64,000 nucleotides of DNA from Corynebacterium coyleae (GTDB lineage: Bacteria; Actinomycetota; Actinomycetes; Mycobacteriales; Mycobacteriaceae), in the NCBI RefSeq assembly GCF_030408635.1, contig NZ_CP047198.1:620001-684000 (forward strand), in the 5' to 3' direction. The position numbers and the translations under genes are program-made. The notes below the pieces were generated by a model that had not been told where the DNA came from, searched no databases, and saw only the letters and a program-made list of their open reading frames with translations. Positions 25,156 through 33,118 of this stretch are shown here, in pieces; the stretch's first letter is position 1, and each line of letters begins with the position of its first letter.

Positions 25156-25485
25156 CTATGAGCCCTCTGTCATGGCTTTAAGCGCCGCAACGTGCTGTGC
25201 ATAGGCTTCTGTTCCAGTCTGGGTCAACGCGACCCAGACGGCGTCTTTCGCGCGCGTGGAGCCATATTCGCGGGTGCGGCTGATATAGCCGCTGTCCTCA
25301 AGATGTTTCAACTGCTTGGAAAGCGTATCGGCAGGAAGCTCGGTGAGCTCTGCAAGCACGGCGTATTTCATCTGCCTGCCGCCGGTTGCGCCTGAATGGA
25401 ACAGCGTGGCACAAATTTTAAGCCGATTGATGGGGTGGATGACCGGATCCAGCTTTGCTGGGCGTGGTGAAGGATCCTTAGACAT
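25156..25485 (-). CDS. Winged-helix regulator of the MarR/ArsR-like type
   Basis: 109 aa. One winged-helix domain covers most of the protein: KICATLFHSG, then MKYAVLAELTELPADTLSKQ (recognition-helix region) and HLEDSGYISRTREYG (wing). No Cys ligands are present, so metal sensing of the classical ArsR type is unlikely. It is the second gene of a two-gene operon, overlapping the membrane-protein gene by 8 nt. It probably binds the 18-bp inverted repeat at 25913-25953 and represses its own operon. It ends only 5 nt from the IS256 boundary but appears intact. Confidence 0.72.
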   Translation of the reverse strand: MSKDPSPRPAKLDPVIHPINRLKICATLFHSGATGGRQMKYAVLAELTELPADTLSKQLKHLEDSGYISRTREYGSTRAKDAVWVALTQTGTEAYAQHVAALKAMTEGS

Positions 25486-25882
25486 TGACGCCCTTTACGG
25501 CGGCGTTGCGGTTCTCATACAACATCCATGCCGTCGCCGTAGAAACAACGACGCCGCAGACAATCATCCACGGCCAAGTATCAGGCGTCGGCACGGTGGA
25601 GAACATCATGGCACCTGGCAGCAGTACTCGTGACCAGGTGGCGCGATCATTACTCGGCCCCATATTGGGATTGACCCGAACGAAGGGGTTCGCAATCTTA
25701 TCTTTGAGGAGATAGCCCAGAACGAACGTCGGTACAAGAACCGCGAGGCCGTACCACCATGACAGCTTGAATAGCGCGATACCGCCGCCGGCGCCAAGCG
25801 CCACTATCGCCACCGCCCACCAGCTCTGCGTCCACGTGGTGCGCTTTTGAACGTCGTGAATGATCTTAAGGTCGTCGCTCAT
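25478..25882 (-). CDS. Small membrane protein partnered with HTH regulator
   Basis: 134 aa from ATG 25882 behind AGGGAGAAG. Hydrophobic segments lie at about residues 20-37, 43-58, 85-97 and 103-118, with a conserved-looking loop NPFVRVNPNMGPSNDRATW between the second and third. A membrane protein followed by an overlapping winged-helix gene is a common sensor or immunity-like arrangement, but the family is not recognised. The preceding palindrome indicates local autoregulation. Confidence 0.6.
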   Translation of the reverse strand: MSDDLKIIHDVQKRTTWTQSWWAVAIVALGAGGGIALFKLSWWYGLAVLVPTFVLGYLLKDKIANPFVRVNPNMGPSNDRATWSRVLLPGAMMFSTVPTPDTWPWMIVCGVVVSTATAWMLYENRNAAVKGVNV

Positions 25883-25912
25883 CGTTCTTCTCCCTAACGT
25901 CAACTTCACTGG

Positions 25913-25953
25913 CTTGCAATTAAGGCAAGTGTAATACTTGCCTTAATTGCAAG
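25913..25953. promoter_or_regulatory. 18-bp perfect inverted-repeat operator
   Basis: CTTGCAATTAAGGCAAGT (25913-25930) is followed by a 5-nt spacer and its exact complement (25936-25953). A further CTTGC...GCAAG half-site pair lies at 25961-25977. It sits 31 bp upstream of the start of the 25882 membrane-protein gene, the position of a repressor operator for the two-gene operon. Confidence 0.7.
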
Positions 25954-26039
25954 TCTAATGCTTGCCAAGTGTGCAAGTGAAAGACTGTGCATAGTGGGGA
26001 TACAGCTACGCATGGGGTCTAACGGGGCTGGTGGTCTGC

Positions 26040-26174
26040 TACTGTGACATCTGGCCGACTTTTATTGACTGAGGCTCCACGGCCTTACATCGCCCATCGG
26101 GTAGTGCCTTTGCTGGTTGTTCCATTGCGTTTGGTATCACCGCCGCAGTAGCAGCGTGGTCGGTTCTTTGGCAT
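26040..26174 (-). pseudogene. N-terminal fragment of an IS1249-like transposase
   Basis: Reading leftward from ATG 26174 the frame gives NRPRCYCGGDTKRNGTTSKG and then TTRW, after which a frameshift is needed to continue as GASVNKSRPDVTVAD. A zinc-ribbon followed by the TT-x-RWRC-x-x-CGAS pattern is typical of transposases of the IS1249 kind. No catalytic part is present. The surrounding 25980-26343 stretch holds no other gene; a 9-bp hairpin (ATATATGCT and complement) lies at 26245-26267. Confidence 0.45.
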
Positions 26175-26343
26175 TGAGCCACCACACCACCGCCTACTAC
26201 CACAGACTGGCAGCCACACCGGGGATTCACCGTGTTGAGGCCAGATATATGCTCCCAAAGCATATATTTCACGCTACCCTACAGGTCAGAACCTAAAAAT
26301 CCCCGATCCCAGACACACTTTCTGGCCCCTAACCCCAGAAGAC

Positions 26344-27420
26344 CTACTCCAGCCCGAAGAGCTCCCGTTGGAAATCCGTGGGGTTCTTCAGCTTCTCGGA
26401 TTCGGGCAGTGGGCCGGGGAGGGTGGTGCCTGCGGCGAAGGGGGAGCCCGGGAGATGGTCGCGGCCGTGGGGTTGGGTGAGGCCGGAAAGGTCGGGGCCG
26501 GAGGGGACGATCCGGGTGGGGTTCACTTCGCGGTGGACGATGTAGTAGTGCTGTTTGATCTCCGTGAAATCGGTGGTGTCGCCGAAGCCGGGGGTTTGGA
26601 ATAGCTCGCGGAGGTAGCCGTAGACGTTGGGCATTTCGGTGATCTTGTTGCGGTTCGTCTTGAAGTGGCCGTGGTAGACGGCATCGAAGCGGATGAGGGT
26701 GGTGTAGGCGCGGATGTCGGTCTCTGTGATGTGTTCGCCCATGATGAAGCGGTGGTTGGCTAGGCGGTCTTCGAGCCAGTCGAGGACCTCAAACACGTCG
26801 TCGTAGGCTTCTTCGTAGGCGTCTTGGGAGGCTGAGAATCCGGCGCGGTACACGCCGTTGTTGAACTTGCGGAAGAGGAAGTCGTTGATCGCCTCCGCCT
26901 CTTCGCGCAGCTCTTCCGGTGGCAGCAGGTTCGGGGCGCCGGGGCGGTGGTAGGCGGTCCACTCGGTTTGGAAGTCGCGGACCATGGAGTTGTAATCGTT
27001 CGTCACCACCTTGCCGCTTGCTTCTTCCACGATTGTCGGCACGGTGATGCCGCGCGGGTAGTCGGGAAAGCGTGCGAAGTATGCATCCTGCAGGCGGGGG
27101 ATCTGTAGCACGGGGTCCACGCCGCCCGGATCCAAGTCGAAGGTCCAGGAGCGCTTGTCGTGAGTCGGGCCAGCCAGGCCCAAGGAGATCACATCTTCCA
27201 GCCCCATCAGGCGCCGCACGATGACAGCGCGATGCGCCCATGGGCAGGCACGTGCGGCGATGAGACGGTAGCGGTGCGGCTGCACGGGCCAGTGCGAAGC
27301 TTTATTGCTTATCGACGACACAATGCGGTCACCGATATAGTTCGTATCCCGCTTGAACTCGCCGTCTGTTGAGGCGTTCTGGGCATCGCCTGCCCAGTCC
27401 TTCTGTGCGTCTGTAGTCAT
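26344..27420 (-). CDS. Glutathionyl-hydroquinone-reductase-like (Xi-class GST) enzyme
   Basis: 358 aa from ATG 27420 behind GGGAGGA. The N-terminal thioredoxin-like domain carries ARACPWAHRAVIVRRLMGLE with the catalytic Cys of the Xi class (CPWAHR). The C-terminal all-helical GST domain shows FIMGEHITETDIRAYTTLIR, VYHGHFKTNRNKI and MPNVYGYLRELFQTPGFG. The family reduces glutathionyl-quinones (YqjG, PcpF). Corynebacteria use mycothiol instead of glutathione, so the real thiol partner is probably mycothiol. No partner gene is adjacent. Confidence 0.85.
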   Translation of the reverse strand: MTTDAQKDWAGDAQNASTDGEFKRDTNYIGDRIVSSISNKASHWPVQPHRYRLIAARACPWAHRAVIVRRLMGLEDVISLGLAGPTHDKRSWTFDLDPGGVDPVLQIPRLQDAYFARFPDYPRGITVPTIVEEASGKVVTNDYNSMVRDFQTEWTAYHRPGAPNLLPPEELREEAEAINDFLFRKFNNGVYRAGFSASQDAYEEAYDDVFEVLDWLEDRLANHRFIMGEHITETDIRAYTTLIRFDAVYHGHFKTNRNKITEMPNVYGYLRELFQTPGFGDTTDFTEIKQHYYIVHREVNPTRIVPSGPDLSGLTQPHGRDHLPGSPFAAGTTLPGPLPESEKLKNPTDFQRELFGLE

Positions 27421-27512
27421 CGTGTCCTCCCTTATCGCGTGAAAAGTTTGTGACACGTCAACTATAGGCTGTTTCTGATCATGAGCGAGGGGGGATGTGC
27501 TGTTGCAAGAGG

Positions 27513-27704
27513 ATGAGCAGTGTGACGGAAAGCCCGGAGACAGGCCCAGAGACAGGCCCAGAGACAAGGCAATACAAAGCCTTCGGATGGCGCGAATCCT
27601 GGGCCTTCATCGCGGTCATGGTGTTTCTCTCCCTAGCTGGCTTCTTTATGGTCGATGGCGGTGAAAGGGCGCTGGAACCCCTTGACCGAGCGCCGGATCC
27701 ATAG
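27513..27704 (+). CDS. Small single-pass membrane protein, hypothetical
   Basis: 63 aa. The N-terminal PETGPETGPET comes from a 12-bp tandem repeat at 27540-27563. One hydrophobic helix follows (SWAFIAVMVFLSLAGFFMV). The ATG is preceded by AGAGG at very short spacing. No homologue is recognised. It competes with a minus-strand frame over 27633-27704. Confidence 0.35.
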   Translation: MSSVTESPETGPETGPETRQYKAFGWRESWAFIAVMVFLSLAGFFMVDGGERALEPLDRAPDP

Positions 27705-27953
27705 CCGTGCCATTTTGGGACACGCCCGCACCTTCGGTTTCGGGCCATTACCAGAGCGCTTATCCGGAGAAGCCTTCTGCTCCCACTCCAGCGGGGTAGT
27801 GATCGTCCCCTGAGTACGGGGATTCCCCGGATTTACAGGCTGATTCACCGAGAAGATTGTTAAAAACGCCTGCGGATTCTTGCGCCCATCCTGAGTCTTC
27901 GTCCACGCGTCACTCAATGGTGTGCTGGTTTTGCGCGATCTCGGTTTCAGCAA
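27633..27953 (-). CDS. Hypothetical protein, possibly a relic
   Basis: 106 aa, Pro/Lys/Arg-rich, without recognisable domain. The segment NPGNPRTQGTITTPLEWEQ and the basic tail could be a fragment of a larger gene. It overlaps the small membrane-protein frame on the other strand, so one of the two is probably not real. No ribosome-binding site stands out. Confidence 0.25.
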   Translation of the reverse strand: MLKPRSRKTSTPLSDAWTKTQDGRKNPQAFLTIFSVNQPVNPGNPRTQGTITTPLEWEQKASPDKRSGNGPKPKVRACPKMARLWIRRSVKGFQRPFTAIDHKEAS

Positions 27954-27979
27954 TGTCTATCAAACGCACGAGACGGGGC

Positions 27980-28010
27980 TTGAGTCGCATGCGAGGTTAG
28001 GCTAACCTAA
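27980..28010 (+). promoter_or_regulatory. Promoter with DtxR iron box for the ABC transporter operon
   Basis: CGAGGTTAGGCTAACCTAA (27992-28010) matches the DtxR/IdeR consensus TTAGGTTAGSCTAACCTAA at 17 of 19 positions. A promoter TTGAGT (27980-27985), 17 bp, TAACCT (28003-28008) overlaps the box at its -10, which fits repression by iron-loaded DtxR. Confidence 0.8.
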
Positions 28011-28047
28011 CGTAATAATGGTTATTATCTTCTGAGAGGGCAACACA

Positions 28048-28506
28048 GTGCCGCTTGTGACTGATGAACCCACCACAGCGACCAATGAGTCGACGAGTCG
28101 GCCGAGAGGGGGCGGCACCGCCGACGACGGCCCGCGAACCCGATCACCTAACCCGAAACCGCCGCGTGGACGCGGCCCACACACCCGGAGACAGAACCAG
28201 ATGAAGTCGATTGCCCAGATCGTCCAGAACAACCTCAGACTCCTCGCGGCCTACGAGGACAAGGTCCAGCCGAGGTTCCTCAGCCGCTATGCGCGTGAAC
28301 CGATGGACGCCGCCGTCGAAGGGCTCGGGGCCGGACGGAATTCCACGTCGCCGACGTCCTCGCGCCGCTCGGCAGGGTCGCCGGGCAGCGAGGTCGAGGA
28401 CCTCGCCGAAGCCAACGGGTTGAAGCTGGGCGGAGCCTCACACGTCGGCATGGTGTACTTCCGCACTCTCACGAAGAAAAGCGCGATCGGGGAGGCGGGC
28501 AAGTGA
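28048..28506 (+). CDS. Hypothetical first gene of iron-regulated operon
   Basis: 152 aa from GTG 28048 behind GAGAGGG. Residues 1-50 are Pro/Arg/Gly-rich and disordered. From the internal Met (MKSIAQIVQNNLRLLAAYED) a globular protein begins, ending in GGASHVGMVYFRTLTKK. The middle (about 28330-28385) reads as Ser/Arg-rich low complexity, while another frame over the same bases gives EFHVADVLAPLGRV, which looks more protein-like. A pair of compensating indels is possible. It overlaps the first ABC gene by 4 nt. Its location behind a DtxR box suggests a siderophore-related role, but no family is recognised. Confidence 0.5.
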   Translation: MPLVTDEPTTATNESTSRPRGGGTADDGPRTRSPNPKPPRGRGPHTRRQNQMKSIAQIVQNNLRLLAAYEDKVQPRFLSRYAREPMDAAVEGLGAGRNSTSPTSSRRSAGSPGSEVEDLAEANGLKLGGASHVGMVYFRTLTKKSAIGEAGK

Positions 28507-30281
28507 GCGCTGTGGACGGGACCGTAGGCCCGTGGTCGCTGCTCGCCCCGATTCGGACCCGGATGCGGGCGGTGGTCGCGTTATCCGTCCTGTCGTCGGT
28601 GGCTACCGTCGCTTCGCTGGTCGGCATCATCGACATCGCGATGACGTACCCGGAGGCCCCGGAGCATCGGACGTGGTTGGCCGTGGCTGTCATCGTCGTC
28701 GCCGCAACGGTGCGCATGGCCGCAGACGGCGCCGCCGGCATGCTCTCGCACCGGGCGGATAACGACCTGCAGCTCCACCTCCGGCGCCGGCTGGTCGCCC
28801 AAATCCGGAAGTTACCGCTGGGCTGGCTGGACGCCCGGCGCTCGTCGGGAATCATCGAGTCGGTTGAGAAGGACGTCGCGGCTGTCCACCAGCTCATGGG
28901 CCACACCGTCGGTGAGACCGTGGTGGCGGTGCTGGTTCCCCTGCTTTCCCTCATCGCGCTCGTCGTGGTGGATTGGCGGATCGCGGTGGTGGCGGTCGTC
29001 CCGGTGCTGGTCACCTTCGCCCTGATGGGCGTGATGATTTCGCGCGGAGCCGGTCTTCAGCGCGACTACGAGCGAGCCTCCGAAGGAGTGACGGCCGCGG
29101 TCATCGAGCTGGTGCGCGGTATCCCGGTGATGAAGTCCTTCGGACGCGCCAACCAGGGAGCGGGTCGCTACGATGCCGCGGCGTTGTCGTTCGTCCGCGC
29201 GTGGTCCGCCTGGTCCCGGCAGTCGAACATCTATCTCGGGCTCATCGACGTGGTGACGTCCCCGACCACAGTCCTTGCAGTGGTGTGCGGGGCCGGCCTC
29301 GCTCTGAGGGACACCGCGGGCGGCATACCGGAGGGTCTCGTCGCCGGGCTGGTTCTCAGCCTTGGACTCTCCGCGGCGATCGTGCGGGTGGCCATGAACT
29401 CCGAACCCATCATCGCGGGGATCGCTGCCCTGAAGTCCATCGCGGAGGTACTGAGCACGCCGCCGATCGCCGAGCCTGCCGATCCGGTGCCCGCGCGCGG
29501 AGGCGCGCTCGAGGTCCGGAACCTGGTCTTTTCCTACGGCGATGGGCCGCGGGTCCTCGACGGGATGTCCGCGGCGTTCGAACCAGGGACCCTCACTGCG
29601 CTGGTGGGCTCCTCCGGTTCCGGAAAGTCCACCGTCGCCCGGCTGTTGGCGCGTTTCCACGACCCTGTTGAAGGCTCGGTGCTGCTGGGCGGCGTCGATC
29701 TTCGCGACATCGCCGTGCGCGACGTGCACCGCTCGGTGTCGGTGGTGTTCCAAGATCCGCAGTTGTTCACGCTGCCGTTGCGGGAGAACATCCGGCTGGC
29801 CAGGAGAGACGCCACCGACGACGAAATCATGGCGGCCGCGAAGCTCGCGAACCTCGATGCGGTCATCGCGGCGCTGCCGAAGCGCCTGGATTCGGTGGTC
29901 AACGTCGATGTGACCTTTTCCGGTGGTGAGGCGCAGCGCGTAGCCATCGCGAGGTCGATCGTCACGGACGCGCCGGTGCTCATCTTCGACGAGGCAACCG
30001 CTTACGCGGATCCGGCTTCCGAGGCCCTCATCCAGTCCGCAATCGAGCGTTTGGCCCGTTCGCGGACGGTGATTGTGATCGCGCACAGGTTGAGCACGAT
30101 CCGCAACGCCGACCGCATCCTCGTTCTCGATGGGGGAGCGGTCGCGGAGGCGGGTACTCACGACGAGTTGCTTGCGCGCGGTGGCCGCTACCGGGATTTG
30201 TGGCGCGCGTTCACGCGCGAGGACGAACCATCCGCCCCGCGGGGTACTGAATCAGACGATGAAAAGGCGGCAAACCGATGA
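28503..30281 (+). CDS. ABC transporter half-molecule (fused permease-ATPase), siderophore type
   Basis: 592 aa. An exporter-fold membrane domain with about six helices (residues 20-300) is followed by a nucleotide-binding domain with Walker A GSSGSGKST (about 367-375), Q-loop VVFQDPQLF, signature FSGGEAQRVAIA (about 473) and Walker B VLIFDEATAYADP. It starts inside the preceding gene and its own end overlaps the next ABC gene by 4 nt, so the two should form a heterodimer. Such IrtA/YbtP-type pairs under DtxR control move iron-siderophores; despite the exporter fold several are importers. No siderophore-interacting reductase domain is fused. Confidence 0.82.
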   Translation: MSAVDGTVGPWSLLAPIRTRMRAVVALSVLSSVATVASLVGIIDIAMTYPEAPEHRTWLAVAVIVVAATVRMAADGAAGMLSHRADNDLQLHLRRRLVAQIRKLPLGWLDARRSSGIIESVEKDVAAVHQLMGHTVGETVVAVLVPLLSLIALVVVDWRIAVVAVVPVLVTFALMGVMISRGAGLQRDYERASEGVTAAVIELVRGIPVMKSFGRANQGAGRYDAAALSFVRAWSAWSRQSNIYLGLIDVVTSPTTVLAVVCGAGLALRDTAGGIPEGLVAGLVLSLGLSAAIVRVAMNSEPIIAGIAALKSIAEVLSTPPIAEPADPVPARGGALEVRNLVFSYGDGPRVLDGMSAAFEPGTLTALVGSSGSGKSTVARLLARFHDPVEGSVLLGGVDLRDIAVRDVHRSVSVVFQDPQLFTLPLRENIRLARRDATDDEIMAAAKLANLDAVIAALPKRLDSVVNVDVTFSGGEAQRVAIARSIVTDAPVLIFDEATAYADPASEALIQSAIERLARSRTVIVIAHRLSTIRNADRILVLDGGAVAEAGTHDELLARGGRYRDLWRAFTREDEPSAPRGTESDDEKAANR

Positions 30282-32062
30282 TTCGAGACTTGTGGTCGAT
30301 GACGGATCGGCGCTCGAGAATGACGCTGGTGTGGCTCATTGCGTTGGCCACGCTTGCCGCGCTGGCCCAGGGAGCGGCGTTCGTCGCACTGCTGCCGCTG
30401 CTGTCGGCTCAGGCCGAGGGAGATGATGCGACGGCGTGGCGTTTCACCGGCGTCATCGCCGGCCTCGCGGCCGCCCATGCGGTGCTGTCCCTCGCCGTGG
30501 GGACAGTTGGCAGGGCGAATTCCGCAGCGGTGCTGTCGTCCCTGCTGCGTTCCCTGGGCGAACGCGTGCTGACGTTGCCACTCGGGTACGTCACCAAGTC
30601 CACAGCCGGCCGGTTTTCGGAGATGGCGTCGTCGGGTATCGCGTTCGCGGCGTCCGTGCCGCACGTGATCCTGCGGCCCGTCATCGCCGCGGTGGTTACG
30701 CCGACCGTCATCGCCTTCGGAATTCTGGCGGTGGATTGGCGCGTCGGTTTGGTTCTTGTCGCGTCGGCGCCGGTGCTCTTCTTCGCCTACCGGGCCATTG
30801 GCCGGGTCGGCGGGGAGTCGGACGAAGCGCATGCTGAGGCCGTCGCTGCCGTCTCCGGCAGGCTGATCGAGTTCACCCGCGGCCAGCAGGCGATTCGCGC
30901 CGCGGGCGACGGTTCGGCAGCGGACGCGATGGTGGATGAGGCTATCCAGGCCCAACACGATGCGTTCGCGAAGGCGACGTCGACGCAGGGAGCGGCCATC
31001 GGACGGTTGGGTTCGGTCGTCCATGCAGTGTTCACGGCGGCGGTGATCGTCGCCGTGGCAGTCGCCGCGACGGGCGGGATGGCGCCGGCGCATTTGGCGC
31101 CGATACTCATCGTGCTCGTCCAGTTCACCGGACCGATCACCACGGCGGGAGCGTTGTCCGGCGGTTTCGGTGCGGGCCGCAACACGTTGGCTGCGTTGCG
31201 TGACCTGCGGGCAATCCCCGCTCTTCCCGAACCTGCCGCACCGGAGCTGCCCGACGGGTATGACGTGGAGTTCCGCGGCGTGAGCTTCGGGTACGGAGAT
31301 AAGAAGGTTCTCGACGACGTCAGCTTCCGTGCACCTCAGGGAGCGCTGGTTGCCGTAGTGGGACCGTCGGGGTCGGGCAAGACGACGGTCATGCGGCTGC
31401 TGTCGCGTTTTCATGATCCGGACTCGGGGGAGATCCTCATCGGCGGGGTGCCCTTGCCTCGGATCGGCACCGACGGCGTGAACTCGCTGGTGACCCCGGT
31501 GTTCCAGGAGACGTTCCTTTTCGACGCGTCCGTGCGGGACAACGTGGTCTTCGCCGACCCCGGATTCGGTTCCAGGCCCGGTGACGGGGACCGCTTGCGC
31601 GAGGCCGCCCGGCGTTCCGGGGTGGACCGCATCGTGGAGCTGCTGCCTTCCGGGTGGGATACCCCAGTGGGGGAAGAGGGGACGCTGCTGTCGGGAGGTG
31701 AGCGGCAGCGCCTCGCCATCGCCCGGGCGCTTCTGAAGGATTCCCCGGTGGTGCTTCTCGACGAGCCGACGTCCTCGCTGGATGCGGCCACTGAGCGGGC
31801 GATCGTCGGCACGATGGAGGCGTTGCGCGGCGATCACACTGTGATCGTCGTCGCCCATCGCCTGCACACCATCCGCGATGCCGACCTCATCGTCGTGCTT
31901 TCGGAGGACGGGACGGTCGCAGAACGGGGCACGCACGATGAATTGCTGGCGAAGGGCGGCCGCTACGCCGAGTCTTGGGCGTGCCGGACGGGGAGTTCCC
32001 CGGGATCCAGATCCAGCTCGTCGTGGACCACCACGACGACGGCATCGGAGAAGCGCGGATAG
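30278..32062 (+). CDS. ABC transporter half-molecule, partner subunit
   Basis: 594 aa. Six-helix exporter-type membrane domain (about residues 15-290), Walker A GPSGSGKTT (about 362-370), signature LLSGGERQRLAIARAL (about 471) and Walker B VVLLDEPTSSLDAATE. This is the IrtB/YbtQ-like partner of the preceding subunit, translationally coupled to it. Both ATP sites have the catalytic Glu. The last 25 residues (SSPGSRSSSSWTTTTTA) are low-complexity Ser/Thr and look like a read-through into non-homologous sequence, so the original C-terminus may be lost. Confidence 0.82.
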   Translation: MIRDLWSMTDRRSRMTLVWLIALATLAALAQGAAFVALLPLLSAQAEGDDATAWRFTGVIAGLAAAHAVLSLAVGTVGRANSAAVLSSLLRSLGERVLTLPLGYVTKSTAGRFSEMASSGIAFAASVPHVILRPVIAAVVTPTVIAFGILAVDWRVGLVLVASAPVLFFAYRAIGRVGGESDEAHAEAVAAVSGRLIEFTRGQQAIRAAGDGSAADAMVDEAIQAQHDAFAKATSTQGAAIGRLGSVVHAVFTAAVIVAVAVAATGGMAPAHLAPILIVLVQFTGPITTAGALSGGFGAGRNTLAALRDLRAIPALPEPAAPELPDGYDVEFRGVSFGYGDKKVLDDVSFRAPQGALVAVVGPSGSGKTTVMRLLSRFHDPDSGEILIGGVPLPRIGTDGVNSLVTPVFQETFLFDASVRDNVVFADPGFGSRPGDGDRLREAARRSGVDRIVELLPSGWDTPVGEEGTLLSGGERQRLAIARALLKDSPVVLLDEPTSSLDAATERAIVGTMEALRGDHTVIVVAHRLHTIRDADLIVVLSEDGTVAERGTHDELLAKGGRYAESWACRTGSSPGSRSSSSWTTTTTASEKRG

Positions 32063-32067
32063 CTAGT

Positions 32068-32952
32068 TCATCTCGCACCAGATTGGCTTAGTTCCCAGGA
32101 GCCAAAGCGCACCGCGCAGACACCCCAGTGGAGGAGCAAGAGCACGAGGAGCGCCAAGGAAAGTGCGTGCCAGCCTTCGTCCCAAGCACCCAAGCACAGA
32201 GTGCCCACGGGGAAGGTAGAGCCCCACCAACCAGGGCCGTAGGGCGCCCAGTGGAGGACAGCCTCGTACAAGCAGTACATGGCATAGAGGACACACGGTA
32301 CGGCGAGGGTGAACATGATGAGGCCGTACAGGTGAGTGTCGAAAAGCAATGTCGATGCTGCCGTCGACTGGCCGACAACACCGAGGGGAATCCACGCTGT
32401 ACCCGCGGCTGCGCCACGTGGGCGCGTGCGGGATCAGTAGCAGTAGAGGAAGAGCGGGATCGCGGTGAAGAACGTGAGGAAGAAGCACAGCTCACCCGCG
32501 TAGTGATAAAACTCGCCGTGATGGGTGGCCAGCTGCCCGGCGGATGTCGCGGCGACCATCGGGGACACCAGCGCCAAGCCCCACGGGAACGCAGGCTCGG
32601 TGTAGTGAGCGGACTGCTTCCACAAACCCCAGAGTTGCCACAAGCACACGATGATGGCCAGTGGCGCGCCGATCCACCAGCTGATCAGCTGGAACGCATC
32701 GTTGCCCGTGAGTGCCGTCCACGCCGAGCCGCACGCGAGCAGCCCCATCGCGTACATGCCTCACGCCGCCATGTTCTGGCGCCGCGGCGGCTCATTGCGC
32801 ACGCCGACCGTGAACACAACAAGGAGCCCCGCCGCGATGAGCGCAAAAACTACCTGGGCTACATGAAATCCATGTAACTCAGTCAAACTCGACGCAATCG
32901 AGGTTCCCATTAAAGCGCCGGCCCAAGCGGGACCGAACTTTGGCAACGTCAT
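32068..32952 (-). pseudogene. TDT/SLAC1-type transporter with two in-frame TGA codons
   Basis: A single frame of about 295 codons from ATG 32952 encodes a multi-helix membrane protein of the tellurite-resistance/dicarboxylate transporter type (GPAWAGALMGTSIASSLTEL, then MYAMGLLACGSAWTALTG, WIPLGVVGQSTAA and HLYGLIMFTLAVPCVLYAMY). TGA stops interrupt it at 32761-32763 and 32434-32436 without any frame change. Both lie where the family would tolerate Trp (before GMYAMG; after LFLYCY), so TGG to TGA changes are the simplest explanation. Otherwise intact to TAG/TGA at the end. A recent pseudogene is likely. Confidence 0.7.
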
Positions 32953-33118
32953 AGGACTAACGCTAGGCCTGCCACCTCGTCTCATCCACTTTGGGTCGGG
33001 GCTTTGTGGTTTTTAGGACGCGAATGGCCTGAAGCGCGCGACGGTGCCGGGTGCTTCGAATCGACGGAAAAGACCACGCCAATTGCCCATCACGGATTCG
33101 CATCAGTAGGGTGAAAAC

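Noticed and set aside
27493-27515. Second IS6-type end (TGTGCTGTTGCAAG)
   Set aside because: Shorter and poorer match than at 22889, no transposase and no partner repeat; not supportable.
28812-31936. Very long minus-strand frames opposite the two ABC genes
   Set aside because: His/Arg/Gly-rich translations with no domain, typical shadows of GC-rich third positions.
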